From Arthrobacter alkaliphilus (GTDB lineage: Bacteria; Actinomycetota; Actinomycetes; Actinomycetales; Micrococcaceae), in contig NZ_JAKEEC010000001.1 of assembly GCF_021483235.1 (NCBI RefSeq), positions 124,285 through 188,284 on the forward strand: a DNA stretch of 64,000 nt, read 5' to 3'. Shown here piece by piece: positions 33,103-41,411 of this stretch; the first letter of the stretch is position 1; each line of letters starts with the position of its first letter. Both the position numbers and the translations under genes were made by a program. The notes beneath the pieces are model-generated. The model had not been told where the DNA came from. It did no database searches and worked only from the letters and a program-made list of their open reading frames with translations.

Positions 33103-35520
33103 ATGCGGCTCCTGACCATAATGTTCCGGCGGCCCACATGGTTCCGCTGGACCGCGGCCGCGGCCGTGCTGCTTTTGCTTGGCTACTCCGCCGCCTACTT
33201 GGCACCTCCCGCACGTGCGGCCCTTCCGAAGACAGTCGTCAGCCTTACCTTCGACGACGGCAACGCCGATCAGCTGCCGGCCGAACAGTTACTGACGTCG
33301 CTCGGATTGCACGGCACCTTCTTCATTACGACCAGCTGGATCGATAATCCGTCATGGCTCACCCGTGCCAACCTGAACAGCATCGCCGCGGACGGGAACG
33401 AGATCGGCGGCCACACCATCACCCACCCGGACCTCACCACGCTGTCCACCTCAGCCGCCACGAACGAGATCTGCGGCGGGCGGACCACGCTTGCAAACTG
33501 GGGATTCAACGCCACCGATTTCGCCTATCCCTTCGCCGCTGAAAACTCTTCCGTCGAGCAAATAGTGAAGAATTGCGGTTTTGCCAGTGCGCGCAATTTG
33601 GGTGACATCCGTTCGCCCGCGAGTTGCTCCGGCTGCCCCTTCGCGGAAACCCTGCCCCCGGCCAACCCCTACAACACAGCGGCGCCTGATGAAGTCGACA
33701 GCACCTGGACGCTGCAAAACCTGGAGGACACGGTTACCAACGCGGAACCGGGAGGAGGATGGGTCCAGCTGACCTTCCACCACATCGCGGTCGGCACTGA
33801 TCCCACTTTGACCATCGACCCGAATCTCTTCAAAACATTCGTCACCTGGCTGGCTGGAAGAACAGCCAACGGGACCACGTCAGTTCAAACGGTCGCCCAG
33901 GCCTTGGGCGGTGCCTCGACCGCGACAGCGCCGGCCGCTCCCGCAGGCGTGACCGCGACGGCGGGCAACGCGTCCGCATCCGTCTCATGGACGGCACCGG
34001 CCAACGGCGGCTCCGCGATCACCTCGTACGCTGTCACACCGCACGCAGGCAGCACCACCTTGGCCCCGGTCACCGTCACCGGGAACCCGCCTGCGACGAC
34101 GGCGAACGTCACCGGGCTAAGCAACGGCACCGCCTACACCTTCACGGTCACCGCCACGAACGCGATAGGTACCTCTCCGCCGTCGGCGGCCTCGGCACCG
34201 GTCACGCCCGCCGCCGCACCACCGCCGCCGCCTCCGAGCTCGACCATCGCCAACGGCGGATTCGAATCCGGGCTCGCTTCCTGGACCACCGGCGGGGTCA
34301 GGGCTCCCGTACCATCGACGACCGCGCACACCGGCACCGGCTCGGCACTGTTGGGCCTCGCCTCCGGAGCCGAGCCGCTCGGGGACAGCAGCCTGTCGCA
34401 GACCGTCACCATGCCCGCCGCCGGAACGTCCACGCTGTCCTTCTGGTACCAGCCACATACCGCCGATGACACCTGCAACGGCACCACCTGCCAATACGAC
34501 TGGATGGAAGCACAAGTCCGCAACACGAGCGGCACCACCTTGGCGAGCCTGTTCAAACTCAGCAGCAATTCGGGCGCCTGGACCCAGCTCACCGCCGACC
34601 TCTCCGCCTACAACGGCCAGACCGTCGTGCTCTGGTTCAACGTCCACCTCGACGGCTCCAGCCCGGCTGATGACACTTGGATGTACCTCGACGACGTCAC
34701 GCTCACCAATAGCCAGGCGACCCAGACGGCGCCGGCCGCACCGACAGGTGTCACAGCGACGGCCGGAAACGGGTCCGCAACCGTGTCCTGGACTGCCCCG
34801 AACAACGGCGGCTCCGCGATCACGTCCTACGCGGTCACCCCGCACGCCGGCTCCACGACCCTGGCGCCGGTCACCGTCACCGGGAATCCGCCCACGACGA
34901 CGGCGAACGTCACCGGGCTGAGCAACGGCACGGCTTACACGTTCACGGTCACCGCCACGAACGCCGTCGGCACCTCACCGGCGTCGACCGCCTCGGCGCC
35001 GGTCACCCCCGCCGCCGCACCACCACCACCGCCGCCGCCGAGCTCGACCATCGCCAACGGCGGATTCGAATCCGGGCTGGCATCGTGGACGACCGGCGGG
35101 GTCAGGGCTCCCGTAGCGTCGACAACCGCGCACACCGGCACAGGTTCGGCACTGTTGGGCCTGGCTTCCGGAACCGAGCCGCTCGGGGACAGCAGCCTCG
35201 CCCAGGCCATCACCATTCCCGCAACCGGGACGTCTACCCTGTCCTTCTGGTACCAGCCCCACACGAACGACGACACGTGCAACGGCACCACGTGCCGGTA
35301 TGACTGGATGGAAGCACAGGTCCGCAACACCAGCGGAACGGTCCTGGCGAGCCTGTTCAAACTCAGCAGCAATTCCGGCGCCTGGACCCAGCTCACCGCC
35401 GACCTCTCCGCCTACAAGGGCCAGACCATCACCCTTTGCTTCAACGTCCACCTCGACGGCTCCAGCCCGGCCGATGACACCTGGATGTACCTCGACGACG
35501 TCACCCTCACCACGAACTAA
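33103..35520 (+). CDS. Secreted polysaccharide deacetylase with duplicated FN3 and jelly-roll modules
   Basis: 805 residues from the ATG at 33103 (AAAAGGGGAAG upstream). Signal peptide about residues 1-40 (hydrophobic core about 18-34). NodB-type deacetylase domain about 44-265: TFDDGNADQ (Asp51/52), GGHTITHPD (metal His104 and His108), DFAYPF. It then carries two copies of one unit: a fibronectin III domain (about 277-366 and 543-635), a Pro-rich linker, and a jelly-roll module beginning TIANGGFESGLASW (about 381-535 and 645-805). The jelly rolls probably bind carbohydrate at the cell wall or outside the cell. Expected to deacetylate chitin-like or peptidoglycan sugars. Confidence 0.87.
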   Translation: MRLLTIMFRRPTWFRWTAAAAVLLLLGYSAAYLAPPARAALPKTVVSLTFDDGNADQLPAEQLLTSLGLHGTFFITTSWIDNPSWLTRANLNSIAADGNEIGGHTITHPDLTTLSTSAATNEICGGRTTLANWGFNATDFAYPFAAENSSVEQIVKNCGFASARNLGDIRSPASCSGCPFAETLPPANPYNTAAPDEVDSTWTLQNLEDTVTNAEPGGGWVQLTFHHIAVGTDPTLTIDPNLFKTFVTWLAGRTANGTTSVQTVAQALGGASTATAPAAPAGVTATAGNASASVSWTAPANGGSAITSYAVTPHAGSTTLAPVTVTGNPPATTANVTGLSNGTAYTFTVTATNAIGTSPPSAASAPVTPAAAPPPPPPSSTIANGGFESGLASWTTGGVRAPVPSTTAHTGTGSALLGLASGAEPLGDSSLSQTVTMPAAGTSTLSFWYQPHTADDTCNGTTCQYDWMEAQVRNTSGTTLASLFKLSSNSGAWTQLTADLSAYNGQTVVLWFNVHLDGSSPADDTWMYLDDVTLTNSQATQTAPAAPTGVTATAGNGSATVSWTAPNNGGSAITSYAVTPHAGSTTLAPVTVTGNPPTTTANVTGLSNGTAYTFTVTATNAVGTSPASTASAPVTPAAAPPPPPPPSSTIANGGFESGLASWTTGGVRAPVASTTAHTGTGSALLGLASGTEPLGDSSLAQAITIPATGTSTLSFWYQPHTNDDTCNGTTCRYDWMEAQVRNTSGTVLASLFKLSSNSGAWTQLTADLSAYKGQTITLCFNVHLDGSSPADDTWMYLDDVTLTTN
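33928..35520 (+). repeat. Tandem duplication of about 0.8 kb inside the deacetylase gene
   Basis: Copies run roughly 33928-34728 and 34729-35520, offset 801-804 bases. The later one has one extra Pro codon in the linker. They encode FN3 plus jelly-roll modules and are nearly identical over long stretches (for example the CACCGGCACC and TTCAAACTCAGCAGCAATTC blocks), which implies recent duplication or gene conversion. Confidence 0.85.
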
Positions 35521-35544
35521 CTCAGAGGACGCCATTGCCCTTTG

Positions 35545-35564
35545 ATATAAGCGCATGCTTATAT
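35545..35564. promoter_or_regulatory. ATATAAGC-gcat-GCTTATAT inverted repeat upstream of the His-rich peptide gene
   Basis: Perfect 8-base arms, 85 bases before the start at 35650. Contains GCATGCTTA, matching half of the CTAAGCATGCTTAG site at 17966. The AT-rich arms differ from the surrounding GC-rich DNA. Confidence 0.5.
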
Positions 35565-35649
35565 TTCGATGTGAATCCTGATGAGAAGTCTCTCTCCGGG
35601 GCGGCAGAGCTGTTCAAGGCTTTCAGCCCGGCACATTAAGGAGGATGCA

Positions 35650-35805
35650 ATGACCGAAGAAGTCAAGGCTGAACATACACTCGCCGAGCACCAGCACGGC
35701 GGCCCGGACTGCACCCACGTAACGGTTCAGCACGGCGACCACGTGGACTTTATCCATGACGGGCACCGGCACGCCGAGCATGAGGGCCACTACGACGAAC
35801 ACTGA
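35650..35805 (+). CDS. 51-residue histidine-rich peptide, metal-binding likely
   Basis: MTEEVKAEHTLAEHQHGGPD followed by CTHVTVQHGDHVDFIHDGHR and HAEHEGHYDEH. 13 His, one Cys, many Asp/Glu, no membrane segment, so it should be a soluble zinc/copper/nickel-binding protein. Similar sequences are often mislabelled zinc transporter permease. AAGGAGGATG is a strong ribosome site. Followed by a terminator. Confidence 0.8.
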   Translation: MTEEVKAEHTLAEHQHGGPDCTHVTVQHGDHVDFIHDGHRHAEHEGHYDEH

Positions 35806-35820
35806 CGCCCTCCACGAACG

Positions 35821-35854
35821 AATGGCCCCGGAAACTTTCCGGGGCCATTCTTCT
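35821..35854 (+). terminator. Intrinsic terminator after the His-rich peptide gene
   Basis: AATGGCCCCGG-aaacttt-CCGGGGCCATT, perfect 11-base stem followed by CTTCTGT on the plus strand. Confidence 0.8.
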
Positions 35855-35877
35855 GTGCAGGTGACAGCCATGGAACG

Positions 35878-35911
35878 AAAAATCCCCGCCAGCGAGTGGC
35901 TGACGGGGATT
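35878..35911 (-). terminator. Intrinsic terminator after tRNA-Asn
   Basis: AATCCCCGCCAGC-gagtg-GCTGACGGGGATT, one mismatch, followed on the minus strand by TTTTT. Terminates the tRNA-Asn transcript. Confidence 0.8.
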
Positions 35912-35922
35912 CCGACTCGAAG

Positions 35923-35995
35923 CTCCTCCGACTGGACTTGAACCAGTAACCCTTCGATTAACAGTCGAATGCTCTGCCAATTGAGCTACGGAGGA
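35923..35995 (-). tRNA. tRNA-Asn (GUU)
   Basis: 73-base cloverleaf with anticodon loop CTGTTAA, acceptor TCCTCCG/CGGAGGA and discriminator G, a standard actinobacterial tRNA-Asn. No encoded CCA. Differs by one base from the tRNA at 31972-32044. Confidence 0.95.
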
Positions 35996-36056
35996 ATGAA
36001 GCGTGTACAAGCCTAACAAAGGGCTGCTTGGAAACGAAATCGGTGGCTGGAGGCCC

Positions 36057-38033
36057 TCAGCTGTCCATGCGGAGGGCGCGGCGCTCCATTTCAAGCTGCA
36101 TCAGTTCCCGGTTGAGGCGTTGGAATTCATCCGGCTGGGCCGCGGCGTCGAGGCGCTGCAATTGGCCCATCTTGTCCGCTTTGACCCTGGTGATCTGCAG
36201 TTCGAAAAGCCGGGCCAGAATGTCGCGGCAATAGCGCTGGAGCGCCTCGGGCGTGCTGGCCGGCAGCGGGACGACGGCAAGCTCCGAGACCAGGCCTTGG
36301 AGCGGTTCCGGAACCTCTTGTCGAATCCCTTCCACCCAGGCCACCGGATCACCGACGTGAGCCAGGCCGGCAGCCCGGATGGCGGTGTGCACAGCAGCGT
36401 AGGCCGGAGTGACGAAGCGGGACGCTTCAAACCGTTCCCAAGCTCGGCTGTTGAGCACGGCTCCACCGTCAGGAGCGGCGTCGCCCAGGACGGACGGGTT
36501 CTGGATGACCACCTCGAGGGCCTGCCGTTCCATGGCCGCAACGGGATCCCGCGGATCCGGGCGCATGAAGGCGACAGGAGCGGTCGACGGCGCTGCTGCC
36601 GCCGGCTGTCCGGGCTGCCCGGACATGGTGTTCACCCCGGTTCCGCCTCCGGCAGGTCCCGCATTTGCTGCGGCGCCCGCCGCGCCGGAAGCAGCACGTT
36701 TGGCGGCCAAACCAACGGCCCGGCTGACTTCCTCAATGGGCATGCCGAGCCAGCCTGCCAGCGCCCGGACATACGCCGGACGGATTCCGGAATCACGGAT
36801 CTGCGCCACCACGGGGGCCGATTCACGCAGGGCGGCAACCCGGCCTTCCACGGTATCGAGGTTATGGCGCTTGAGTGAGGCCCGGATGGCGAATTCGAAG
36901 AGGGGCCGGCGGGTGCCGATCAGGTCCCGGACGGCTTCGTCGCCCTTCAGTTGGCGCAAGTCACAGGGGTCAGCTCCGCTCGGTTCCACGGCCACGTAGG
37001 TTTGCGCGACGAAACGCTGGTCCTCCTCGAAGGCCCGCAATGCGGCTTTCTGCCCGGCGGCGTCGCCGTCGAAGGTGAAAATGACTTCTCCCCCGGTGCC
37101 GTCGTCGGACAGCAAGCGGCGCGCGATTTTGATGTGGTCCGTGCCGAAGGCTGTACCGCATGTGGCCACAGCGGTACCCACCCCGGCGAGGTGGCAGGCC
37201 ATGACGTCGGTGTACCCCTCCACAACCACCAGTTGCCGGTCCTTGGCGATGTTGCGCTTGGCGAGGTCGATGCCGTACAGGACCTGGGACTTCTTGTAGA
37301 GCACGGTTTCCGGAGTGTTCAGGTACTTCGGCCCCTGGTCGTCCTCGTAGAGCTTGCGGGCACCGAAGCCGATGGTGTCGCCGGCGATGTCCCGGATGGG
37401 CCAGATGAGCCGCCCCCGGAAGCGGTCATAGATCCTCTGCTGGTTTCCGGCTCCCCCGGCCGAGAACATCCCCGTCAGCTTCAGCTCGGCGTCCGTGAAC
37501 CCGCGCCCGCGCAGGTGCTTCAAGAGCGAATCCCAACCCTGCGGTGCGTAGCCGACGCCGAAGTGCTCGGCCGCGGCGCGGTCGAAGCCGCGTCCGTGGA
37601 GGAAGTTGCGGGCCTCGGCAGCACCCGCGGTGAGCAGTTGGCTGCGGAAGAACTCGTCCGCAATCTTGTGGGCATCCAGCAGCCGTTGGCGCTTGCCGAC
37701 CTCTTCGCGGTTGGGACCGGTGCCACCGTCTTCGTAGCGCAGCTCGTAGCCGATCCGGGCCGCAAGCTTTTCCACGGCTTCATGGAAGGAACTGTGGTCC
37801 ATTTTCTGGACGAACGAGATGACATCGCCGTCTTCACCGCAGCCGAAGCAATGGTAGCGGCCCACCTGCGGGCGGACAGTGAACGACGGCGAGCGCTCGT
37901 CGTGGAAGGGGCAGAGTCCTTTGAAAGTTCCCAGGCCCGCGCCCTTGAGGGTGACGTAGCCGTCCACTACTTCTTTGATATCGGTGCGCTGGCGTACTTC
38001 GTCGATATCTTCACGTTTGATCAGGCCAGCCAC
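36057..38033 (-). CDS. dnaG: DNA primase
   Basis: 658 residues from a GTG (MAGLIKREDIDEVRQ). N-terminal zinc finger about 40-65 (LCPFHDERSPSF, RYHCFGCGEDGDV), TOPRIM core with VVEGYTDVMACH and IFTFDGDAAGQKAA, and a C-terminal helicase-binding region after a Gly/Ala/Pro linker (SGAAGAAANAGPAGGG). Makes RNA primers at the replication fork. Follows dgt by 39 bases. Confidence 0.96.
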   Translation of the reverse strand: MAGLIKREDIDEVRQRTDIKEVVDGYVTLKGAGLGTFKGLCPFHDERSPSFTVRPQVGRYHCFGCGEDGDVISFVQKMDHSSFHEAVEKLAARIGYELRYEDGGTGPNREEVGKRQRLLDAHKIADEFFRSQLLTAGAAEARNFLHGRGFDRAAAEHFGVGYAPQGWDSLLKHLRGRGFTDAELKLTGMFSAGGAGNQQRIYDRFRGRLIWPIRDIAGDTIGFGARKLYEDDQGPKYLNTPETVLYKKSQVLYGIDLAKRNIAKDRQLVVVEGYTDVMACHLAGVGTAVATCGTAFGTDHIKIARRLLSDDGTGGEVIFTFDGDAAGQKAALRAFEEDQRFVAQTYVAVEPSGADPCDLRQLKGDEAVRDLIGTRRPLFEFAIRASLKRHNLDTVEGRVAALRESAPVVAQIRDSGIRPAYVRALAGWLGMPIEEVSRAVGLAAKRAASGAAGAAANAGPAGGGTGVNTMSGQPGQPAAAAPSTAPVAFMRPDPRDPVAAMERQALEVVIQNPSVLGDAAPDGGAVLNSRAWERFEASRFVTPAYAAVHTAIRAAGLAHVGDPVAWVEGIRQEVPEPLQGLVSELAVVPLPASTPEALQRYCRDILARLFELQITRVKADKMGQLQRLDAAAQPDEFQRLNRELMQLEMERRALRMDS

Positions 38034-38072
38034 GTCACCATCCTAGTCGGTCCGCACGGTCAGGCACGGGCC

Positions 38073-39389
38073 CTACCAGAGCGACGGCAGGCTCCCCACG
38101 AGGCGTTCGTACATCGCCAACGCTGAAGCGTCCGTCAGGGAAGCCACCTGGTCGATGACGACGCGAAGCCGCGCGCCGTCGTCGGGGGCGTCCCGCCAAT
38201 CCGCAGCGAACACCGGTTCCAGATGCCGGTCCCCGCTTGCGTTGAGCACTCCGACGAGGGCGTGCAGGACTTCGCGCTGGCGCTCATACACGGGCTGCCG
38301 GTGGTCGGTGGAGATCACGAACGTCGTGGCGAGGCCCTTCATGACCGCGATCTCCGTGACCGTTTCCTCGGGGACCATGAGTTCGGCAGCGTACCGGGTG
38401 AGGTGGTCGGGGCCGAAGTGCGCCCTTGTGGTCTCCAAGGCGCTCTGGCAGAACCGGCCGATCAACTGGCTGGTCATGTCCTTCAGCGCGGCCATCGACT
38501 TCCGGCTGCCGTCGGCTTCACGGACCCACACGCTCGTGGCTTCGAGGCGGGCAAGGGCTGCGTCGATTTCAGCGGGATCGTTGTGGGGCAGGTACCACTG
38601 TTTGGTATAGCCCACCACACGGGCCCGGTGGTCCGGGTTGTCCAGCCACCTGAGCTGGAAGTGGCCGGCGACGATGGCGTCCTCGACGTCGTGGACGGAG
38701 TACGAGATATCGTCGGCCAGGTCCATCACCTGGGCTTCGATGCAGGAGCGGTTGCCCGGCGCGCCGTCACGGAGCCACGCAAACACGGGCAAGTCGTCCT
38801 CGTAGGCGCCGAATTTGCTGCTGCGCTGTCCGTGGATGACGGGCGCGTCGACGGCGGACCACGGGTACTTGGACGCGGCGTCGAGGCTCGCCCGGGTCAG
38901 GTTCAGGCCCGCGGGCCGGCCGTCGGCAGCAAGGACTTTTGGTTCAAGGCGGGTCAGCAGCCGCAAGGTCTGGGCGTTGCCCTCGAAGCCACCGATTCCG
39001 TGGGCCGCCTCGTTGAGCGCGGACTCTCCGTTGTGCCCGAAGGGCGGATGGCCGAGATCGTGGCTCAGGCACGCCGTGTCCACCACGTCCGGGTCGCAGC
39101 CGAGCGCCCGGCCCAACTCCCGGCCCACCTGGGCCACTTCAAGGCTGTGCGTCAAGCGGGTGCGCACGAAGTCATCGGTATCCGGGGCCACCACCTGGGT
39201 CTTGGCCCCGAGCCGCCGGAGCGCCGACGAATGCAGCACCCTTGCGCGGTCCCTCTCGAAGTCCGAGCGGTAGGTATTCTTGCGGGGTTCCTGGACCCAG
39301 CGTTCCGAGTCGGCCTCCGTATAGCGTGAAAGGTCCGTGACGTTTACGGCAGGGCGTGCCGCAGACATTGCTTCAGTTCCCATGGGCAT
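38073..39389 (-). CDS. dgt: dGTP triphosphohydrolase-like protein (HD domain)
   Basis: 438 residues from the ATG at 39389, which has GGAGG at good spacing. HD-domain metal site: LTHSLEVAQVG, CLSHDLGHPPFGHNGE. Hydrolyses dNTPs to nucleosides plus tripolyphosphate, tuning nucleotide pools. Conserved order dus-dgt-dnaG. Confidence 0.9.
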   Translation of the reverse strand: MPMGTEAMSAARPAVNVTDLSRYTEADSERWVQEPRKNTYRSDFERDRARVLHSSALRRLGAKTQVVAPDTDDFVRTRLTHSLEVAQVGRELGRALGCDPDVVDTACLSHDLGHPPFGHNGESALNEAAHGIGGFEGNAQTLRLLTRLEPKVLAADGRPAGLNLTRASLDAASKYPWSAVDAPVIHGQRSSKFGAYEDDLPVFAWLRDGAPGNRSCIEAQVMDLADDISYSVHDVEDAIVAGHFQLRWLDNPDHRARVVGYTKQWYLPHNDPAEIDAALARLEATSVWVREADGSRKSMAALKDMTSQLIGRFCQSALETTRAHFGPDHLTRYAAELMVPEETVTEIAVMKGLATTFVISTDHRQPVYERQREVLHALVGVLNASGDRHLEPVFAADWRDAPDDGARLRVVIDQVASLTDASALAMYERLVGSLPSLW

Positions 39390-39496
39390 CTGCCTCCTCC
39401 GCTTGCCGTGCACCGGCTTCTGTTCGGCCCGTGCCTATGCAGCCAGTTTTCCACGACTCGAGCCGTATGCGTGCACGCGCCGGCGCGGACCGGGCC

Positions 39497-40678
39497 CTAG
39501 CCGCCTGAGACGTCGAGTTCGGCTGCGGCGATATCGCGCGCCTGGCCGGCGTCCATCTGCCGGCTGAGCAGCCAGTCCTTGGGCAGCGCCGGCTTCTTCG
39601 GGGAACCAGCGCGTCCGCGCGGACCCTCCGAGTCGGTGCCCGGGTACGGCAGGTCCATGTCCAGTTGGTCCAGCAGTTCGCGCAGGACCTCGAGCGTGGG
39701 CACTGTGGCCAGTTTGGCGCGCAGTTCCCCGCCCACTACGTAGCCCTTGAAGTACCAGGCCATATGTTTGCGGATCTCGCGCAGCGCCTTGTACTCGTCG
39801 TTGCCGAAGGTTTCGATCATGAGCTCGGCATGGCGGTAGACGCCGTCGGCTACTTCGCGCAGCCCCGGACGGTGGCGCTGATCGCTTCCTTCAAACGCTG
39901 CCTGGAGGTCGCCGAAGAGCCACGGACGGCCTTGGCAACCGCGCCCGACCACGACGCCGTCGACGCCGGTTTCGCGCACCATGCGGACTGCGTCTTCCGC
40001 GGACCAGATATCGCCGTTGCCCAATACGGGAATGTCCGGGAGGGCTTCGCGCAGGCGGGCGATGGCGGACCAGTCCGCCTGGCCGGAGTAGAACTGCGCG
40101 GCCGTGCGGCCGTGGAGCGCGACGGCGGCGACGCCGGAATCGCGGGCAATCCGGCCGGCGTCGAGGTACGTGAGGTGGTCCTCGTCAATGCCTTTGCGCA
40201 TCTTGATGGTCAACGGGATATCGCCCTTGGAGGCTTCCTTGACGGCCGTCTGGACGATGGCGGTGAAGAGGTCGATCTTCCAAGGGAGCGCGGATCCGCC
40301 GCCGCGCCGGGTGACTTTGGGCACGGGGCAGCCGAAGTTGAGGTCGATGTGGTCAGCGCGGTCTTCTTCGACGAGCATCCGGACGGCCTGGCCTACCGTG
40401 ACAGGGTCCACACCGTACAACTGGACGGAGCGGACCTTTTCGTCGTCGTCGTGCGAGATGATGCGCAACGATTCCGGCGTGCGCTCCACGAGGGCACGGG
40501 AAGTCACCATCTCCGCAACGTACAAACCGCCGCCGTATTCACGGCACAGCCGACGGAAGGCTGAGTTTGTGATTCCGGCCATCGGCGCAAGGATCACGGG
40601 GGTGTCCACGGTGATCGGGCCGAGCTGCAGCGGGGGCAGTTCGAGCTTGGGCGAAGGGGGCGTTGCTACGACAGTCAC
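39497..40678 (-). CDS. dusB: tRNA-dihydrouridine synthase (DusB-type)
   Basis: 393 residues from a GTG. FMN TIM barrel with VILAPMAGITNSAFRRLCRE, DLNFGCPVPKVTRR (catalytic Cys), LTIKMRKGID and the VLGNGDI/VGRGCQGRPWLF phosphate sites. Reduces uridines in tRNA D-loops. The C-terminal 60 residues are a charged extension. Confidence 0.93.
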   Translation of the reverse strand: MTVVATPPSPKLELPPLQLGPITVDTPVILAPMAGITNSAFRRLCREYGGGLYVAEMVTSRALVERTPESLRIISHDDDEKVRSVQLYGVDPVTVGQAVRMLVEEDRADHIDLNFGCPVPKVTRRGGGSALPWKIDLFTAIVQTAVKEASKGDIPLTIKMRKGIDEDHLTYLDAGRIARDSGVAAVALHGRTAAQFYSGQADWSAIARLREALPDIPVLGNGDIWSAEDAVRMVRETGVDGVVVGRGCQGRPWLFGDLQAAFEGSDQRHRPGLREVADGVYRHAELMIETFGNDEYKALREIRKHMAWYFKGYVVGGELRAKLATVPTLEVLRELLDQLDMDLPYPGTDSEGPRGRAGSPKKPALPKDWLLSRQMDAGQARDIAAAELDVSGG

Positions 40679-40726
40679 CCGTCCATTGTCTCAAAGCGGG
40701 GCAAATCGACACACGACCGCACGGAT

Positions 40727-40784
40727 ACGTGGGTGCGGGCCCACAGCTGCGGTCGGGAACGCCGCTCTCGGCCCGCACCCACGT
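40727..40784. repeat. 15-base perfect inverted repeat between dusB and the response regulator
   Basis: ACGTGGGTGCGGGCC (40727-40741) and GGCCCGCACCCACGT (40770-40784), separated by 28 bases that could form an inner stem (GCTGCGG...). It lies after the minus-strand regulator gene and before dusB, a terminator position, but has no T-run. Confidence 0.55.
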
Positions 40785-40799
40785 TCTCGGCACGGAAAC

Positions 40800-41411
40800 T
40801 CAGAGCAGCCAGCCGTTGTCTTCGGCGATCCGCACAGCCTCGGCGCGGGTCCGCCCGCCGGTCTTGGCCATCGCGGCCGACAGGTAGTTCCGCACGGTCC
40901 CCTCGGAAAGCATCGCCGACTTCGCGATGTCGGCCACCGTTCCGCCGTCGGACGCCGCCTTGAGCACCTCCCCCTCCCGTTCGGTCAGAGGGCTGTCTCC
41001 CGCCGTCAAGGATTCCGCCGCGAGCACAGGGTCCACCACCCTGAGCCCCTGGTGGACCCTGCGCACTGCTTCGGCCAATTGCCGTGCCGGGGTGTCTTTC
41101 ACGACGAATCCGGAGGCGCCGGCCTGCATCGCCCGCTTGAGGTAGCCGGGCCGCCCGAAGGTGGTCACCATGAGGACCCGGCACGACGGCGCGGCCCGCC
41201 GCACGGCAGCCGCCGCGCTGATCCCGTCCAGGCCCGGCATCTCGACATCGAGCATTGCCACATCGGCCGAGTGCTCGACGACGGCGGCCGCCACCCCGGT
41301 CCCGTCGCCCAGCTCGGCGACCACCTCGATGTCCGGCTCCAGTCCCAGCAAAGCCGCCAGTGCCCCGCGCACGAGCGCTTGGTCGTCGGCGATCACCAAC
41401 CGGATACTCAT
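40800..41411 (-). CDS. NarL/LuxR family response regulator, DesR-like
   Basis: 203 residues. Receiver domain (IRLVIADDQALVRGALAALL, phospho-acceptor Asp in MLDVEMPGLDG, Lys in FVVKDTP) and LuxR helix-turn-helix (LTEREGEVLKAASDGGTVAD, LSEGTVRNYLSAAMAK). Sequence and ending (AEAVRIAEDNGWLL) match the DesR group that controls ABC exporters or lipid desaturation. Coupled by ATGA overlap to its kinase. Confidence 0.88.
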   Translation of the reverse strand: MSIRLVIADDQALVRGALAALLGLEPDIEVVAELGDGTGVAAAVVEHSADVAMLDVEMPGLDGISAAAAVRRAAPSCRVLMVTTFGRPGYLKRAMQAGASGFVVKDTPARQLAEAVRRVHQGLRVVDPVLAAESLTAGDSPLTEREGEVLKAASDGGTVADIAKSAMLSEGTVRNYLSAAMAKTGGRTRAEAVRIAEDNGWLL

